DNA of 20,295 bases from Basidiobolus meristosporus CBS 931.73 (lineage: Eukaryota > Basidiobolomycota > Basidiobolomycetes > Basidiobolales > Basidiobolaceae): NCBI GenBank assembly GCA_002104905.1, contig MCFE01001008.1, positions 1 to 20,295 of the forward strand. The letters run 5' to 3'. Made by a program: the position numbers and the translations under genes. The notes under the pieces were generated by a model. It worked only from the letters and a program-made list of their open reading frames with translations, searched no databases and was not told where the DNA came from. This document shows positions 1 to 9,396 of this stretch, piece by piece. Numbering within the stretch: position 1 is the first letter of the stretch; every line of letters begins with the position of its first letter.

Positions 1-173
1 TCTAGGTGCTTTGAGATTGATTAACACCATGTAAATATCTTCTCAGCCTACAAAACAAACCTGGGCTATATTGGTCAAAACACTCATTAAGCAGGTCTAT
101 ATACAAATCCTCACCAAGCTCTCCATTTGAAAATGCAGCTTTGAAATCTATATGATGCATAAAAAGTTATATT
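1..173 (-). pseudogene. Copia-C reverse transcriptase fragment (palm region)
   Basis: On the minus strand one frame reads a degenerate version of the RT stretch that in copia-A contains DVKTAFLNGELDEDVYMDQP. Here it is IDFKAAFSNGELGEDLYID, followed by a decayed version of the KKSLYGLKQSPRA segment. The first catalytic aspartate region is recognisable, but a stop closes the frame near the window edge. At 173 the homology stops at the LTR of copia-A and resumes at 4865. The domain is therefore split by that insertion rather than truncated. Confidence 0.8.
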
Positions 174-523
174 TGTTGTAAAAATTTGTATTTCCACCTA
201 AATATTCACCTAGCTTATTCACTTAGATCATCACCTTCAAATCCTAGAGAATACTGACCAAATTCCTTGTCGGGATTTACTTAGAATATTTTCACCAAAA
301 TACCAGGTACCCAGAACATGAAAATTTGATAAGTTGTCCAAATAGCCCCAAACTTTGCACACATGTTCTTGAGACCTTCCTTAGCCTATTCTACGCGTTT
401 GTAATGCCAAGATCAGGTAAAAGTATAAATACTACTTTTACATTCAATAAATCATTAAGTGAAAACCACATAATCTACTTGTTCTCCCAAATCACTTCCA
501 ATATCTCCAAGACTCTTACAACA
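174..523 (+). repeat. 5' LTR of copia-A
   Basis: The 350-bp LTR starts TGTTGTAA and ends TTACAACA, an 8-bp terminal inverted repeat with the usual TG...CA ends. A TATAAATA box at 424-431 and an AATAAA at 446-451 lie close together and probably mark the U3/R region. It carries the variant block TTTGATAAG (325-333), which differs from the 3' LTR. Confidence 0.92.
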
Positions 524-540
524 GGTTATGAGCCCTGAGC
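524..540 (+). promoter_or_regulatory. Primer-binding site, complementary to the initiator tRNA-Met anticodon arm
   Basis: The sequence GGTTATGAGCCCTG follows the LTR with no spacer. It is the exact complement of CAGGGCTCATAACC, the anticodon stem-loop of eukaryotic initiator tRNA-Met as known from yeast. This is not the 3'-CCA-end match used by most LTR elements. It resembles the half-tRNA priming described for Drosophila copia. The ATG of the gag frame (528-530) lies inside it. Copia-B has the same site at 15694-15710 with two differences at its distal end. Confidence 0.78.
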
Positions 541-1457
541 TGTCACTCTCTGCAATGTCTACTTCTACTACTGCTATTACTGGAATTTTTCCCTCTGCTG
601 AAAAGTTGGATGGATCTAACTACCAAGTGTGGAAGGTGAAGATGAAGATGCTGCCACAAGAAAGAGGCCTTTGGGATATTGTCATGGGAGAAGAATGCCC
701 TCCTAAAAACGTGGGAGAGGAAGCCTTAAAGTACCAGAAGAAAGAACAAAGTACCTTTAACTGCATTTGCCTTAATGTCAAGGACAAATTGCTAATTCAA
801 TGCTCAAGAGCAAAAACAGCAAGGAATGCCTGGAAAGCATTAGAAGACACCTACCAGTCATGTTCAGCTGCCAAGAAAATGTATCTGAGACAAAAATTCT
901 TTACTACAAAGATGCTGCCAGGAGAAGAAATGAAAAATCTAATTAACAGAATTACTCTGCTGGTAGATGAGATGGAATCAGTGGGTGTACCAACTACTGA
1001 TGAGGATGTGATAGTTACCATCCTGAATAGCCTGACAGACAAGTTTCAGGGCCTTGTATCAGCCATAGAGTCCAGAACTGAAGATTTGACCTTAAATTAT
1101 GTATATGGAAGGCTCCTGGATGAAGAATTAAGAAAATCAAGTGCCAATAAGAAGGAAGAAGAAAATGCTTTAATAAGCAATGCTAACCAACAAAGGAGGT
1201 ACCCAAGACCCTACAAAGGCAACAGCAACCTGTTTTGTAACTACTGCAAAAGGAAAGGACACACATCAGACCGGTGTCTCAAAAAGAAAGATAATCAGCA
1301 AAAGAAGCCTGAATATGGATATGCTGCAACAACTGAAGATAGACTATTCATATCTGCACTGAATATGACCACAAACAAGGATTCTCAGATGTGGTATATT
1401 GACTCTGGGGCTTCACAACACTTTACACACCAAAAAGAACTTTTTACCCAATATTAA
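528..1457 (+). pseudogene. gag: Copia-A gag and start of protease
   Basis: This 309-residue frame begins at the ATG inside the PBS; a second ATG at 555 is an alternative start. Residues about 15-230 are the copia-type gag polypeptide (UBN2-like), beginning with a SAEKLDGSNYQVWKVKMK stretch. A CCHC zinc knuckle (CNYCKRKGHTSDRC, CX2CX4HX4C) lies near residue 240 and would bind the genomic RNA. The frame then enters the aspartic protease, with the active site in WYIDSGASQHFT near residue 290. It ends at an in-frame TAA (1455-1457), only about 15 residues after the active site and inside the protease domain. The next codons continue the same frame into the rest of pol, so one stop codon separates them. 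Copies B and C have a stop at the same codon. Confidence 0.85.
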
Positions 1458-2627
1458 GAAATTCCAATTAAGAAGGTTTTCATGGGTGACAATAGAACAC
1501 TTGATGCAGTGGGAGAAGGAACTATTCAAGTAAACCTTAGAAGCAGTGAAGGAAGCCATACACTGACCTTTAAAGAAGTACTCTATGTACCAGAAATAGC
1601 CAAGAACCTACTCTCTGTAAGCAAGGCCACAGCAGAAGGACTCAGTTTCAGTTTTGACAATTCTGGATGCAGGATCACTGATCAAAATGGTGCCCATATT
1701 GCTTCAGGCATCAGAGGTCAGAATCTATACAAGTTGACTTATACTCCATCATATTTGGAAGCCAATATAAGTAACTTAAATGAAGAAACACCAATGCTTT
1801 GGCACAGGAGATTTGGGCACATCAATTTTGATTATTTGCGCAAAATGCTCAAAGATCAGCTAATTTCTGGAGTGATAATTGATCCCCCAGCTAATTTCAA
1901 GCACCGTGAAGCCTGCATATATGGGAAACAAGCCAGACAACCGTTCAAGAGCTCTGGGTTAATCAAAACTAAGAAAAAATTAGATCTAATTCACTCAGAT
2001 CTGTGTGGACCTATGCAAAATTTATCCTTAGGCGGGATGAAGTATTTAATCACTTTTATTGATGATTATACAAGATACACATGGGTCTACTTCATGGAGA
2101 GAAAGGAAGAAGCTCTGTCTAAGCTCAGGGAGTTTAAAGCCATGGTGGAGAGAGAAACTGGTGAAAAAATCAAGAAAATACACTCTGACAATGGTGGAGA
2201 ATATACCTCAAAACTCTTCATCCACTTCTGCAAAATTCATGGGATAAAGCAAGAGACTACTGTATCATACTCCCCACAGCAAAATGGAGTAGCAGAACAA
2301 GCTAACAGATCAATAACTGATATGGCAAGATCTATGATCCATGATCAAAAATTATCCTATGATTTTTGGGTGGAATCAGTTGCCACTGCTGTATATCTTA
2401 AGAATAGGAGTTATAACAGAATACTTCATGATTCTACTCCATTTGAAGCATGGTATGGATACAGACCAAGTGCAGAACATCTAAGAATATTTGGGTGTAC
2501 AGCATATGCCAAAAAACTGGCCGGAAATCAGTCAAAATTTGAGCCAAAAAGTGTAAAATGCATATTTTGGGCTACTGCAATGAGAGTAAGGCATACAGAC
2601 TCTACAATACCAAAGCAAAGAAGCTGA
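1458..2627 (+). pseudogene. pol: Copia-A protease remainder and integrase
   Basis: This continues the gag frame after the TAA; the first ATG is at 1482. It holds the second half of the protease (the GDNRTLDAVGEGTI stretch), then the pre-integrase zinc domain, then the integrase core. The HH pair is in LWHRRFGHINF. The CC pair is damaged: CGT (Arg) at 1905-1907 stands where copia-B has TGT (Cys). The catalytic D, D, E are present in HSDLCGPM, HSDNGGEYTS and SPQQNGVAEQ. After the residues KCIF the frame is wrong. A single T is missing from the run at 2565-2568, compared with five Ts in copia-B, so about the last 20 residues are an artefact and the true reading passes to the next frame. Confidence 0.85.
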
Positions 2628-2641
2628 TCTAGTCCAGGGAT

Positions 2642-4504
2642 GTGTTGTTAGATGACAATTCAAAATTTTCACAAAAAATAACATCAGATGTTGACAAAAA
2701 TTTGATCTCAAGTCCACCAATTGTCAGGATTGAATCAGAGCAAAACAATGAAAATTTTTTCACTCCAGAGGACTCTACAACCATGGTTCAGCCAGAATTG
2801 GTGCCCAGGAATATCCCAGAAGTGATCATTCCAGTATTAAATGCCCGGAGATCCAATTGGACAAGAAATAGCCCAAATTACTATATCAATGAGGGTACAA
2901 ACTTAGCCTATGCCTATTCAGTCCATATTGATGAGCCCCGGACTGTAAAAGAGGCCCTAAATAGCCCTCAGACAAAGTTTTGGAGATCTGCAATGACTGA
3001 GGAATATCAGGCCCTAATGAAAAATCAAACTTGGGACTTAGTCAAATTACCAATCAACCAAAAATCAATTGGATGCAGATGGGTCTTCAAGACAAAATAC
3101 AAGGCTGATGGTACAATTGAAAGATACAAAGCAAGACTTGTAGCCAAAGGATACTCTCAAACAAAAGTACTTGACTATACTGAGAACTTTGCACCGGTAG
3201 CCAAGTTTAATTCCATCAGATTAATATTGGCTATTGCAGCCAATTATAAGTTTTTTATTCATCAAATGGATGTAAAAACTGCATTTTTGAATGGAGAACT
3301 TGATGAGGACGTGTATATGGACCAGCCTGATGGGTTTGTTGACCAAGATAACCCCCATTTGGACTGCAAGCTTAAAAAGTCACTATATGGTCTCAAACAA
3401 TCACCAAGAGCCTGGAATTGCAAGATATATTCATATTTGGAATCTTTGAGTTTCAAAAGGAGTAATGCTGACTATAGTATATATTATAAGCCAGATAGAG
3501 CAAATCCAGTTCTATTAGCTCTATATGTGGATGATCTTATTATAGCCACCAATAACCTAGAAACATTGAAAGAGACAAAATCCAGCCTATCTAAGGAGTT
3601 CAAGATGTCTGATCTAGGAGAACTTAGTTACTACTTAGGGATTAAGTTCTCCATCGACAGAAGTACCCAGACTATTACCCTAAGCCAATCCAAGTATATT
3701 CAAGATATACTAAAGAAGTACAAAATGGAAGACTGTAAACTGGCAGCTACCCCAATGGAGACAAACCTTTACTTGGTCAAAACTCAACCAAATCAAGCGA
3801 GCTTGGTGCCATCTGAAAGCCCTGACTTTCCTTATCAATCTATGGTTGGCAGTCTGATGTATATCATGCTTGGAACACATCCAGATATCTCATATTCAGT
3901 GGGGGTTGTAAGCCAACATAATCAGAACTATGGATCTGATCATATTGCAGCAGTTAAGCAGATCTTTAGATACCTAAAAGGAACTGCTGATATCTGCTTA
4001 AGATACACTTATAAGAATTCAGAAAAGGATCTTGTGGGATACTCTGATGCTGATTGGGGGCAAAATTTAGAAGACAGAAGATCCACCACAGGATACACCT
4101 TTCTTTACTGTAAAGGAGCAATATCATGGAATTCAAGAAAGCAACCAACCGTAGCACTTTCCACCACAGAGGCAGAGTATATGGCAGCCTGTGAAGATAC
4201 AAAAGAAGCAATGTGGTTAAGAAAGCTGTTTACAGATTTAGGCCTATGTCAAAAAACACCTATTACTTTGTTTCAAGATAATAAAGGATGTATACAATTA
4301 GGTAGAAATCCAACTTTTCATGCTAGAACCAAGCACATAGATATTAGACATCATTTCATACGTGAAACTATAGAGAATAACTTAGTTAGCTTAGTATACT
4401 GTCCTACAGATGAAATGATTGCAGACATATTTACCAAACCATTAGCTAGAGACAAGTTTCAATATCTTAGGTCAAAATTAGGACTAGTCAGTATGAACAT
4501 TTAG
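2642..4504 (+). pseudogene. pol: Copia-A reverse transcriptase and RNase H
   Basis: This 620-residue open frame is the C-terminal part of the polyprotein. It is separated from the integrase by the 2565-2568 frameshift and by a TAG at 2630-2632, where copia-B has AAG (Lys). Its first codon is GTG, so it has no start of its own. Residues about 90-330 are the copia-type RT (RVT_2), with WVFKTKYKADGTIERYKARL, QMDVKTAFLNGELDEDVYM and the catalytic YVDDLIIA. RNase H follows, with YSDADWG, a LSTTEAEYMAACE stretch, LFQDNKGC and RTKHIDIRHHF. It stops at TAG 4502-4504, directly before the purine tract. RT and RNase H themselves are uninterrupted, so the domain could be recent or still under constraint, but it cannot be made from this copy without recoding. 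Confidence 0.9.
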
Positions 4505-4515
4505 CTGAGTGGGAG
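4504..4515 (+). promoter_or_regulatory. Polypurine tract of copia-A
   Basis: GCTGAGTGGGAG lies directly before the TGTTGTAA start of the 3' LTR. The same twelve bases precede the 3' LTR of copia-B on the minus strand (8309-8320), as expected for the plus-strand primer. The first base overlaps the pol stop codon. Confidence 0.75.
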
Positions 4516-4864
4516 TGTTGTAAAAGTTTGTATTTCCACCTAAATATTCACCCAACTTAGTCACTTAGATCATCACCTTCAAATCCTAGAGAATACTGAC
4601 CAAATTCCTTGTTGGGATTTACTTAGAATATTTTTACCAAAATTCCAGGTACCCAGAACATGAAAATTCTCAAAGTTGTCCAAACAGCCCCAAACTTTGC
4701 ACACATGTTCTTGGGACCTTCCTTAGCCTATTCTGCATGTTTGTAATGCCAAGATCAGGTAAAGTATAAATACTACTTTTACATTCAATAAATCATTAAG
4801 TGAAAACCACATAATCTACTTGTTCTCCCAAATCACTTCCAATATCTCCAAGACTCTTACAACA
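4516..4864 (+). repeat. 3' LTR of copia-A
   Basis: The 349-bp LTR has TGTTGTAA...TTACAACA ends and a TATAAATA box at 4765-4772. It differs from the 5' LTR by about 16 substitutions and one indel. Four of the substitutions are clustered in the block TTCTCAAAG (4667-4675). Confidence 0.92.
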
Positions 4865-5735
4865 ATATCTGGCTGCTACAGCCAATATTATTTTGACAGA
4901 GTCAAGCTTGGCTACTGCTGTAAAGATCACAGTATTGTCACATCATTTCCTTTAAGAATATTTGTTGGCCATCCATCTTGCTTTATATCTTTCAATTGTA
5001 CCATCATCCTTTTCTTTTGTGTGGAAAACCTATCTGTATCCAATTGATTTTTGGTTCATTGGTAACTTGACCAAGTCCCAGGTTGGACTTTCCATCAGGG
5101 TATGATACTCCTCAGTCTCTACAGATCTACAGAACTTTATATGAGGGCTATTTAGGACCTCCTTTACAGTCTGGGGCTTATCAACAAGGACTGAATAGGC
5201 ATAGGCTAAGTTGGTACCCTCATTGAAATAGAATTTGAGCTTTGTCTGGTGCAGTTGGATCTCCAGGTTTGCAATACTTAAATAATCACTTCTGGCATAT
5301 TTCTGGGCACTGATTCAAGCTGATCCATGGATATTGAGCTCTCTGGAGTGAAAAGATTTCATTGCTTTGTTCTTATTCAATCCAAACTATTTGTAGACTT
5401 GTGATCAGAATTTTATCACTGTTTGCTATCACTTTTTGCAAGAAATTTAAATTCTCATCAAGTGCCATATACCTGGTCTTGAGCAGCCTCTTTGCCTTGG
5501 TATTGTAGAGTCTGTATATCTTACTCTTGTTTTAGTAGTCCAAAGATATACATTTTACACCTTTTGGCTCATATTTGACTGACTTCCAGGCAGTTTCTTG
5601 GCATATGCTGTGCACCCAGATATTCCTAAATGTTTGGCACTTGGTCTATGTCCGTACCATGCCTCCTGTGAAGTAGCATCACAAAGCATTCTGCAATAAT
5701 ATTTATTTGCAAGGTTTATTGCTGTAACAACTGTT
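4865..5735 (-). pseudogene. Copia-C RT N-terminus, linker and integrase C-terminus
   Basis: Read on the minus strand, this piece runs from the integrase C-terminal domain through the linker into the N-terminal RT. The integrase match around 5557-5720 includes EAWYGHRPSAKHLGISGC and AYAKKLPGSQS. The RT part decays VAKGYSQTK to a related string and keeps ILAVAA. Stops and frame changes are frequent. The piece ends at 4865, where copia-A entered, and at 5735, where the MITE entered. Confidence 0.82.
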
Positions 5736-5946
5736 AGACTTGTTCCATTGTGCCATTGATCATAGTGCCAGAAAGTGCTGTATATTTTGTTATTAATTTG
5801 ATATTTTAGGGTCATATGCATGTCAATTTTGATCTCAAATTGGCACTGTATGGCACCCTCTGGCACTCTGTGGCATGATCAGGCACCATCTGGCATGCTA
5901 TGGCACTATTGGGCACTATGATCAGCTGGAATGATGGAACAAGTCT
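5736..5946. mobile_element. 211-bp MITE of the PIF/Harbinger family
   Basis: Both ends carry AGACTTGTTCCAT as a perfect 13-bp terminal inverted repeat. It extends imperfectly to about 35 bp through a shared TGATCATAGTGCC. The first 11 bases are identical to the ends of the Harbinger transposon at 9397-12812. Flanking trinucleotides are GTT (5733-5735) and ATT (5947-5949), consistent with a decayed 3-bp duplication; the left flank seems to have lost an A relative to copia-B. Removal rejoins the copia-C integrase sequence. There is no transposase inside, so it would need a partner in trans. Confidence 0.85.
5841..5920. repeat. Eight-unit 10-bp phased GGCA array in the MITE
   Basis: The trinucleotide GGC starts at 5842, 5852, 5862, 5872, 5882, 5892, 5902 and 5912, exactly every 10 bases. 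The unit is roughly TGGCA(C/T) plus four variable bases. AGTGC in the opposite sense is spaced by 10 bases at the other end of the MITE (5764, 5774). It is probably a set of protein-binding sites on one face of the helix, perhaps for the transposase or its accessory protein. Confidence 0.85.
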
Positions 5947-5987
5947 ATTATACCCAAAAATTATAAGATAATTTTTGATTGTGGATC
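5947..5987 (-). pseudogene. Copia-C integrase fragment between the MITE and the solo LTR
   Basis: These 41 bases match, on the minus strand, the part of copia-A around 2339-2380 that encodes DQKLSYDFWV, here decayed to a KLSYNFW-like reading. They link the 5735 and 7084 pieces of copia-C and prove that the MITE and the solo LTR entered the same parent about 40 bp apart. Confidence 0.75.
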
Positions 5988-7083
5988 TGTGGTAATGGAA
6001 AGTATTCCATTACTGCAATATCTCAAAACCAATATTGCACTCATTTCTTTATTTTTCTTTTTGCTATTGTAACACACAAGTCAAAGGTCAAGAAATTCCA
6101 ACTTTGAAGAACAAGTACTCCAGACCCTGACAAGCAATCCACCCAAGAATATTATGTCATACAGAACACACAGTAGCCAACATATGTCTCAAATTACAGC
6201 TCATTTGAAGCAGTACTTAAGGAGTTATTACCAAAAGAGTCCAATTATTATATATACTAGGCCACTATTGCTAGGATTACTATGGTGACTTTGATCACAT
6301 GTAGCTTTTGAACCGGCCAATCAAATCACGTGAAGTTTCACAGGTGCTGCGCCTATGTCCAATCTGTACCACTGCAAAATTTTAGCTTTGTATCATGTGT
6401 ATTGCTTGCGCAATCACCCAAAAACTTTGATCCTTCAGAAATATCATATATATGGCTTTGCCAGCTGAAAAATAAAAGGGAGCCTCTCTTTCCAGAATCT
6501 TGACACTACAATCACAAGTTTAAAGGTTATAAGACTTCCCCTGCATCACTTGCACTGTTGAGTATTCTGACTTTAATTGGTACTACATCAGTAAAGAAAC
6601 TGCAAAGCTCACAAGAATCCAATCTAAGTTCTACAAGAAACTACCACTTTTCTGTCAGAAAAGTCCCCTCTAAGAAACCCCTTTACTCTAAAGACACCCC
6701 TTTAGACACCCATTTAGGTCTAAAGGCCCCTTTAGAGACTTCTACAACACACCACTTTATGTTAAAGGGGAGGTCAGAATTTCCATATTAGGAAATATTT
6801 TCTCAGAAAGGAAAGTGACTTCCAAATAAGGGAAAGTTACTATAAAAGTAAATAAACCCATTAGTCAACAGAAGGTCAGAAAACTGCTGTAGAAGTGAGA
6901 AACACTGCCTAGAGTATATTTTGAGCCTAAGATTGAGGATATTAGTGAAAGTTATATCTTCTATTAGTATATCAAACTCCCAATAAGCTATTTCAGTATT
7001 AGCATACTGAAAGTTGCTGTATATTGTTGATTAGCCTCTACATTGTAGAACAAGCCCCAAACTAATCAAAATACAACACAACA
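5988..7083. repeat. Probable solo LTR of an unrelated LTR retrotransposon
   Basis: This 1,096-bp insert lies in copia-C and is flanked by GATC on both sides (5984-5987 and 7084-7087). It begins TGTGG and ends CAACA, so it has TG...CA ends. A short target duplication with TG...CA ends and no gene inside fits a solo LTR left by recombination, possibly Ty3-like from its size. A TATA-like ATATATAT at about 6446-6453 and AATAAA at 6471-6476 could be promoter and poly(A) signals. The one open frame of note (6558-6791, plus) has no recognisable domain and is probably chance. The piece is not similar to the copia LTRs. Strand is undetermined. Confidence 0.65.
6646..6726. repeat. Palindrome and CCTTTAGA repeats inside the solo LTR
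   Basis: ACTTTTCTG and CAGAAAAGT form a perfect 9-bp inverted repeat with a one-base spacer (6646-6664). Further on, CCTTTAGAC (6699-6707) and GTCTAAAGG (6718-6726) form a 9-bp stem with a 10-base loop, among several imperfect copies of CCCCTTTAGA. They could be RNA structure in the leader or protein sites; the function is unknown. Confidence 0.6.
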
Positions 7084-7959
7084 GATCATAGAGCTAGCCA
7101 TATCAATTAGTGATATGTTTACATGTTGTGTTGCTACATTTCATTGTGGAGAGTAAGATACAGCAGTCTTTTGGATTATTACATGAATTTGGCAGATGTG
7201 GATGAAGAGCCATGAGGTGTATTCTTCACCATTGTCAGGGCATATTTTCTTGATTTTCTCACTGGTCTCTCTCTTCACAACAGCTTAACACTCTCTGAGC
7301 TAAGACAAGGCTGCTTCCTTTCTTTTCATGAGGTAGACCCACGTGTATGTTGCATTATCATCAATAAAAGTTATTAATTACTTCATCCCACTTATATATA
7401 AATTTTGCTCAAGTATGTGCAAATTTGAGTGAACTGGACCTAGTTTTGTCTTGGATTTGATTAACCAAGTGCTCTGGAACAACTGTCTGGCTTATCTCCT
7501 ATGTATGCAGACTTGAAGTGCTCCAAATCAACTGGGGGATGAATTTTCACTCCAAAAATTAGCTGATCTTCAATCAGTTTATGCAAATAACCAACATCAA
7601 TGTGTCTAAATCTCCTGTGCCAAAGCATGGGTGCTTCTTCATTTAGGCTGCTCATATTAGCTTCCAGATAAGAAGCAATATAAGTCAACATGTATAGATT
7701 CTGATCCCTGATACCCAAACAAATGGGCACCTTTTTGATCAGTGATTCTACAACCAAAATTGTCAAAGCTGGAACTGAGTCCTTCTATTGTGGCCTTGCT
7801 TACTGATAGCTGGATCTTAGCTATTTCTGGTGCATAGAGTACTTCTTTGAAGGTAGGTGTATAGCTTCTCTCACTGCTTTTAGGGCTTTCTTAGATGGTT
7901 CCTTTTCCAGCTGCATCAAGTGCCTGATTGTCACCCATGAAAACCCTCTTAATTAAAAC
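7084..7959 (-). pseudogene. Copia-C integrase core, pre-integrase domain and protease end
   Basis: The minus strand gives the end of the protease near 7960-7920 (a MGDNQAL-like reading) and then the pre-integrase domain in an open stretch at 7766-7461. Its LWHRRFRHIDVGYLHK keeps the HH pair, but CEAC is lost (HFKSAYIGDK). Decayed integrase core with DNATYTWVYL and a DNGEEYTS-like DDE segment lies between 7430 and 7200. Frames change several times and stops are present. The piece ends at 7959 at the AAAAC duplicated by copia-B. Confidence 0.82.
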
Positions 7960-8308
7960 TGTTGTATGATTCTTGGAGTTATTGGAAGTGATTGGGAGAG
8001 CAAGTAGATTATGTGGTATTCACCTAATGATTTATTGAACGTAAAAGTAGTATTTATACTTTTACCTGGTCTTGGCTTTACAAACACAAGGAATAGGCTA
8101 AAGAAGGTCCCAAGAACATGTGTGCAAAGTTTGGGGCTGTTTGGACAACTTTGAGAATTTTCATGTTCTGGGTACCTGGTATTTTGGTGAAAATATTCTA
8201 AGTAAGTGCCAACAAGGAATTTGGTCAGTATTCTCTAGGATATGAAGGTAATGATCTAAGTGACTAAGTTAGCTGAATATTTAGGTGGAAATACGAATTT
8301 TTACAACA
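7960..8308 (-). repeat. 3' LTR of copia-B
   Basis: The 349-bp LTR lies on the minus strand. Its outer end is degenerate (TGTTGTATGATT on the plus strand) and its inner end is TTACAACA next to the purine tract. It carries the TTCTCAAAG variant in the minus-strand sense (8149-8157), like the 3' LTR of copia-A. Confidence 0.9.
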
Positions 8309-8319
8309 CTCCCACTCAG

Positions 8320-9393
8320 CTAAATGTTCACACTGACTAGTCCTAATTTTGACCTAAGATATTCAAACTTGTCTCTAGCTAATGGTTTGGTAAATATGTC
8401 TGCAATCATTTCATCTGTAGGGCAGTAAACTAAGCTAACTAAGTTATTCTCTATAGCTTCATGTATGAAATGATGTCTAATATCTATGTGCTTGGTTCTA
8501 GCATGAATAGTTGGATTTCTACCTAATTGTATACATCCTTTATTATCTTGAAATAAAGTAATAGGTGTTTTTTGACATAGGCCTAAATCTGTAAAAAGCT
8601 TTCTTAACCACATTACTTCTTTTGTAGCTTCACAGGCTGCCATGTACTCTGCCTCTGTGGTAGAAAGTGCTATGGTTGGTTGCTTTCTTTAAAAAAATGA
8701 AATTGCTCCTTTATAGTAAAGAAAGGTGTATCCTGTGGTGGATCTTCTGTCTTCCAAATTTGGTCCCAATCAGCATCAGAGTATCCCACAAGATCCTGTT
8801 CTGAATTCTTATAAGTGTATATTAAGCAGATATCAGCAGTTCCTTTTAGGTATCTAAAAATCTGCTTAACTGCTGCAATATGATCAGATCCATAGTTCTG
8901 ATTAAGTTGGTTGACAACTCCCACTGAATATGAGATATCTGGATGTGTTCCAAGCATGATATACATCAGACTGCCAACCATAGATTGATAAGGAAAGTCA
9001 GGGCTTTCAGATGGCACCAAGCTCTCTTGATTTGGTGGAGTTTTGACCAAGTAAAGGTTTGTCTCCATTGGGGTAGCTGCCAGTTTACAGTCTTCCATTT
9101 TGTACTTCTTTAGTATTTCTTGAATATACTTGGATTGGCTTAGAGTAATAGTCTGGGTACTTCTGTCTATGGAGAACTTAGTCCCTAAGTAGTAACTGAG
9201 TTCTCCTAGATTGGACATCTTGAGCTCCTTAGATAGGCTGGATTTTGTCTCTTCCAATGTTTCTAGGTTATTGGCAGCTATAATAAGATCATCCACATAT
9301 AGAGCTAATAGAACTGGATTTGCTCTATCTGGCTTATAATATATACTATAGTCAGCATTACTCCTTTTGAAACTCAAAGATTCCAAATAAGAA
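8320..9393 (-). pseudogene. pol: Copia-B RT C-terminus and RNase H
   Basis: Beginning at the Harbinger insertion point, the minus strand reads SYLESLSFKRSN and then the RT catalytic YVDDLIIAANN. The frame is open to about 8760, where it loses one base relative to copia-A just after YSDADWDQ. That shifts RNase H into another frame. A TAA replaces the codons around SWNS near 8690. RNase H then resumes open at 8643-8320, with MAACEATKEVMWL, LFQDNKGC and RTKHIDIRHHF, and stops at TAG as in copia-A. The first residues of the longest open frame here, before SYLESL, come from the Harbinger terminus and not from pol. Confidence 0.87.
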
Positions 9394-9396
9394 TCT

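Larger units (their letters stand above)
174..4864 (+). mobile_element. Copia-A: full-length Ty1/copia retrotransposon
   Basis: The element is 4,691 bp with two direct LTRs of 350 and 349 bp that begin TGTTGTAA and end TTACAACA. It has a PBS directly after the 5' LTR, gag and pol in copia order (gag, protease, integrase, RT, RNase H) and a purine-rich tract just before the 3' LTR. The flanking pentamers are ATATT (169-173) and ATATC (4865-4869), a target duplication with one mismatch. Removing the element restores the RT reading of copia-C. The LTRs differ by about 16 substitutions and one single-base indel by eye. The element is not coding-competent: it has a TAA at 1455, a one-base loss in the T run at 2565-2568, and a TAG at 2630. 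Confidence 0.93.

Noticed and set aside
1441-1490. Programmed -1 frameshift at the T run before the protease stop.
   Set aside because: Copia-A is in frame across the stop, no proper slippery heptamer is present, and in copia-B the -1 frame meets another TAA before the pol ATG.
5555-5866. One 103-residue minus-strand protein.
   Set aside because: It is a chance fusion: the N-terminal half is MITE sequence and only the second half (EAWYGHRPSA onward) is copia-C integrase.
5841-5920. CRISPR-like or microsatellite array.
   Set aside because: Units are 10 bp with a conserved 4-5-base core and variable remainder inside a eukaryotic MITE. It is neither a CRISPR repeat-spacer pattern nor a uniform microsatellite.
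6558-6791. 77-residue open frame in the solo LTR as a gene.
   Set aside because: It has no domain, low complexity from CCCCTTTAGA repeats, and lies inside a probable LTR.
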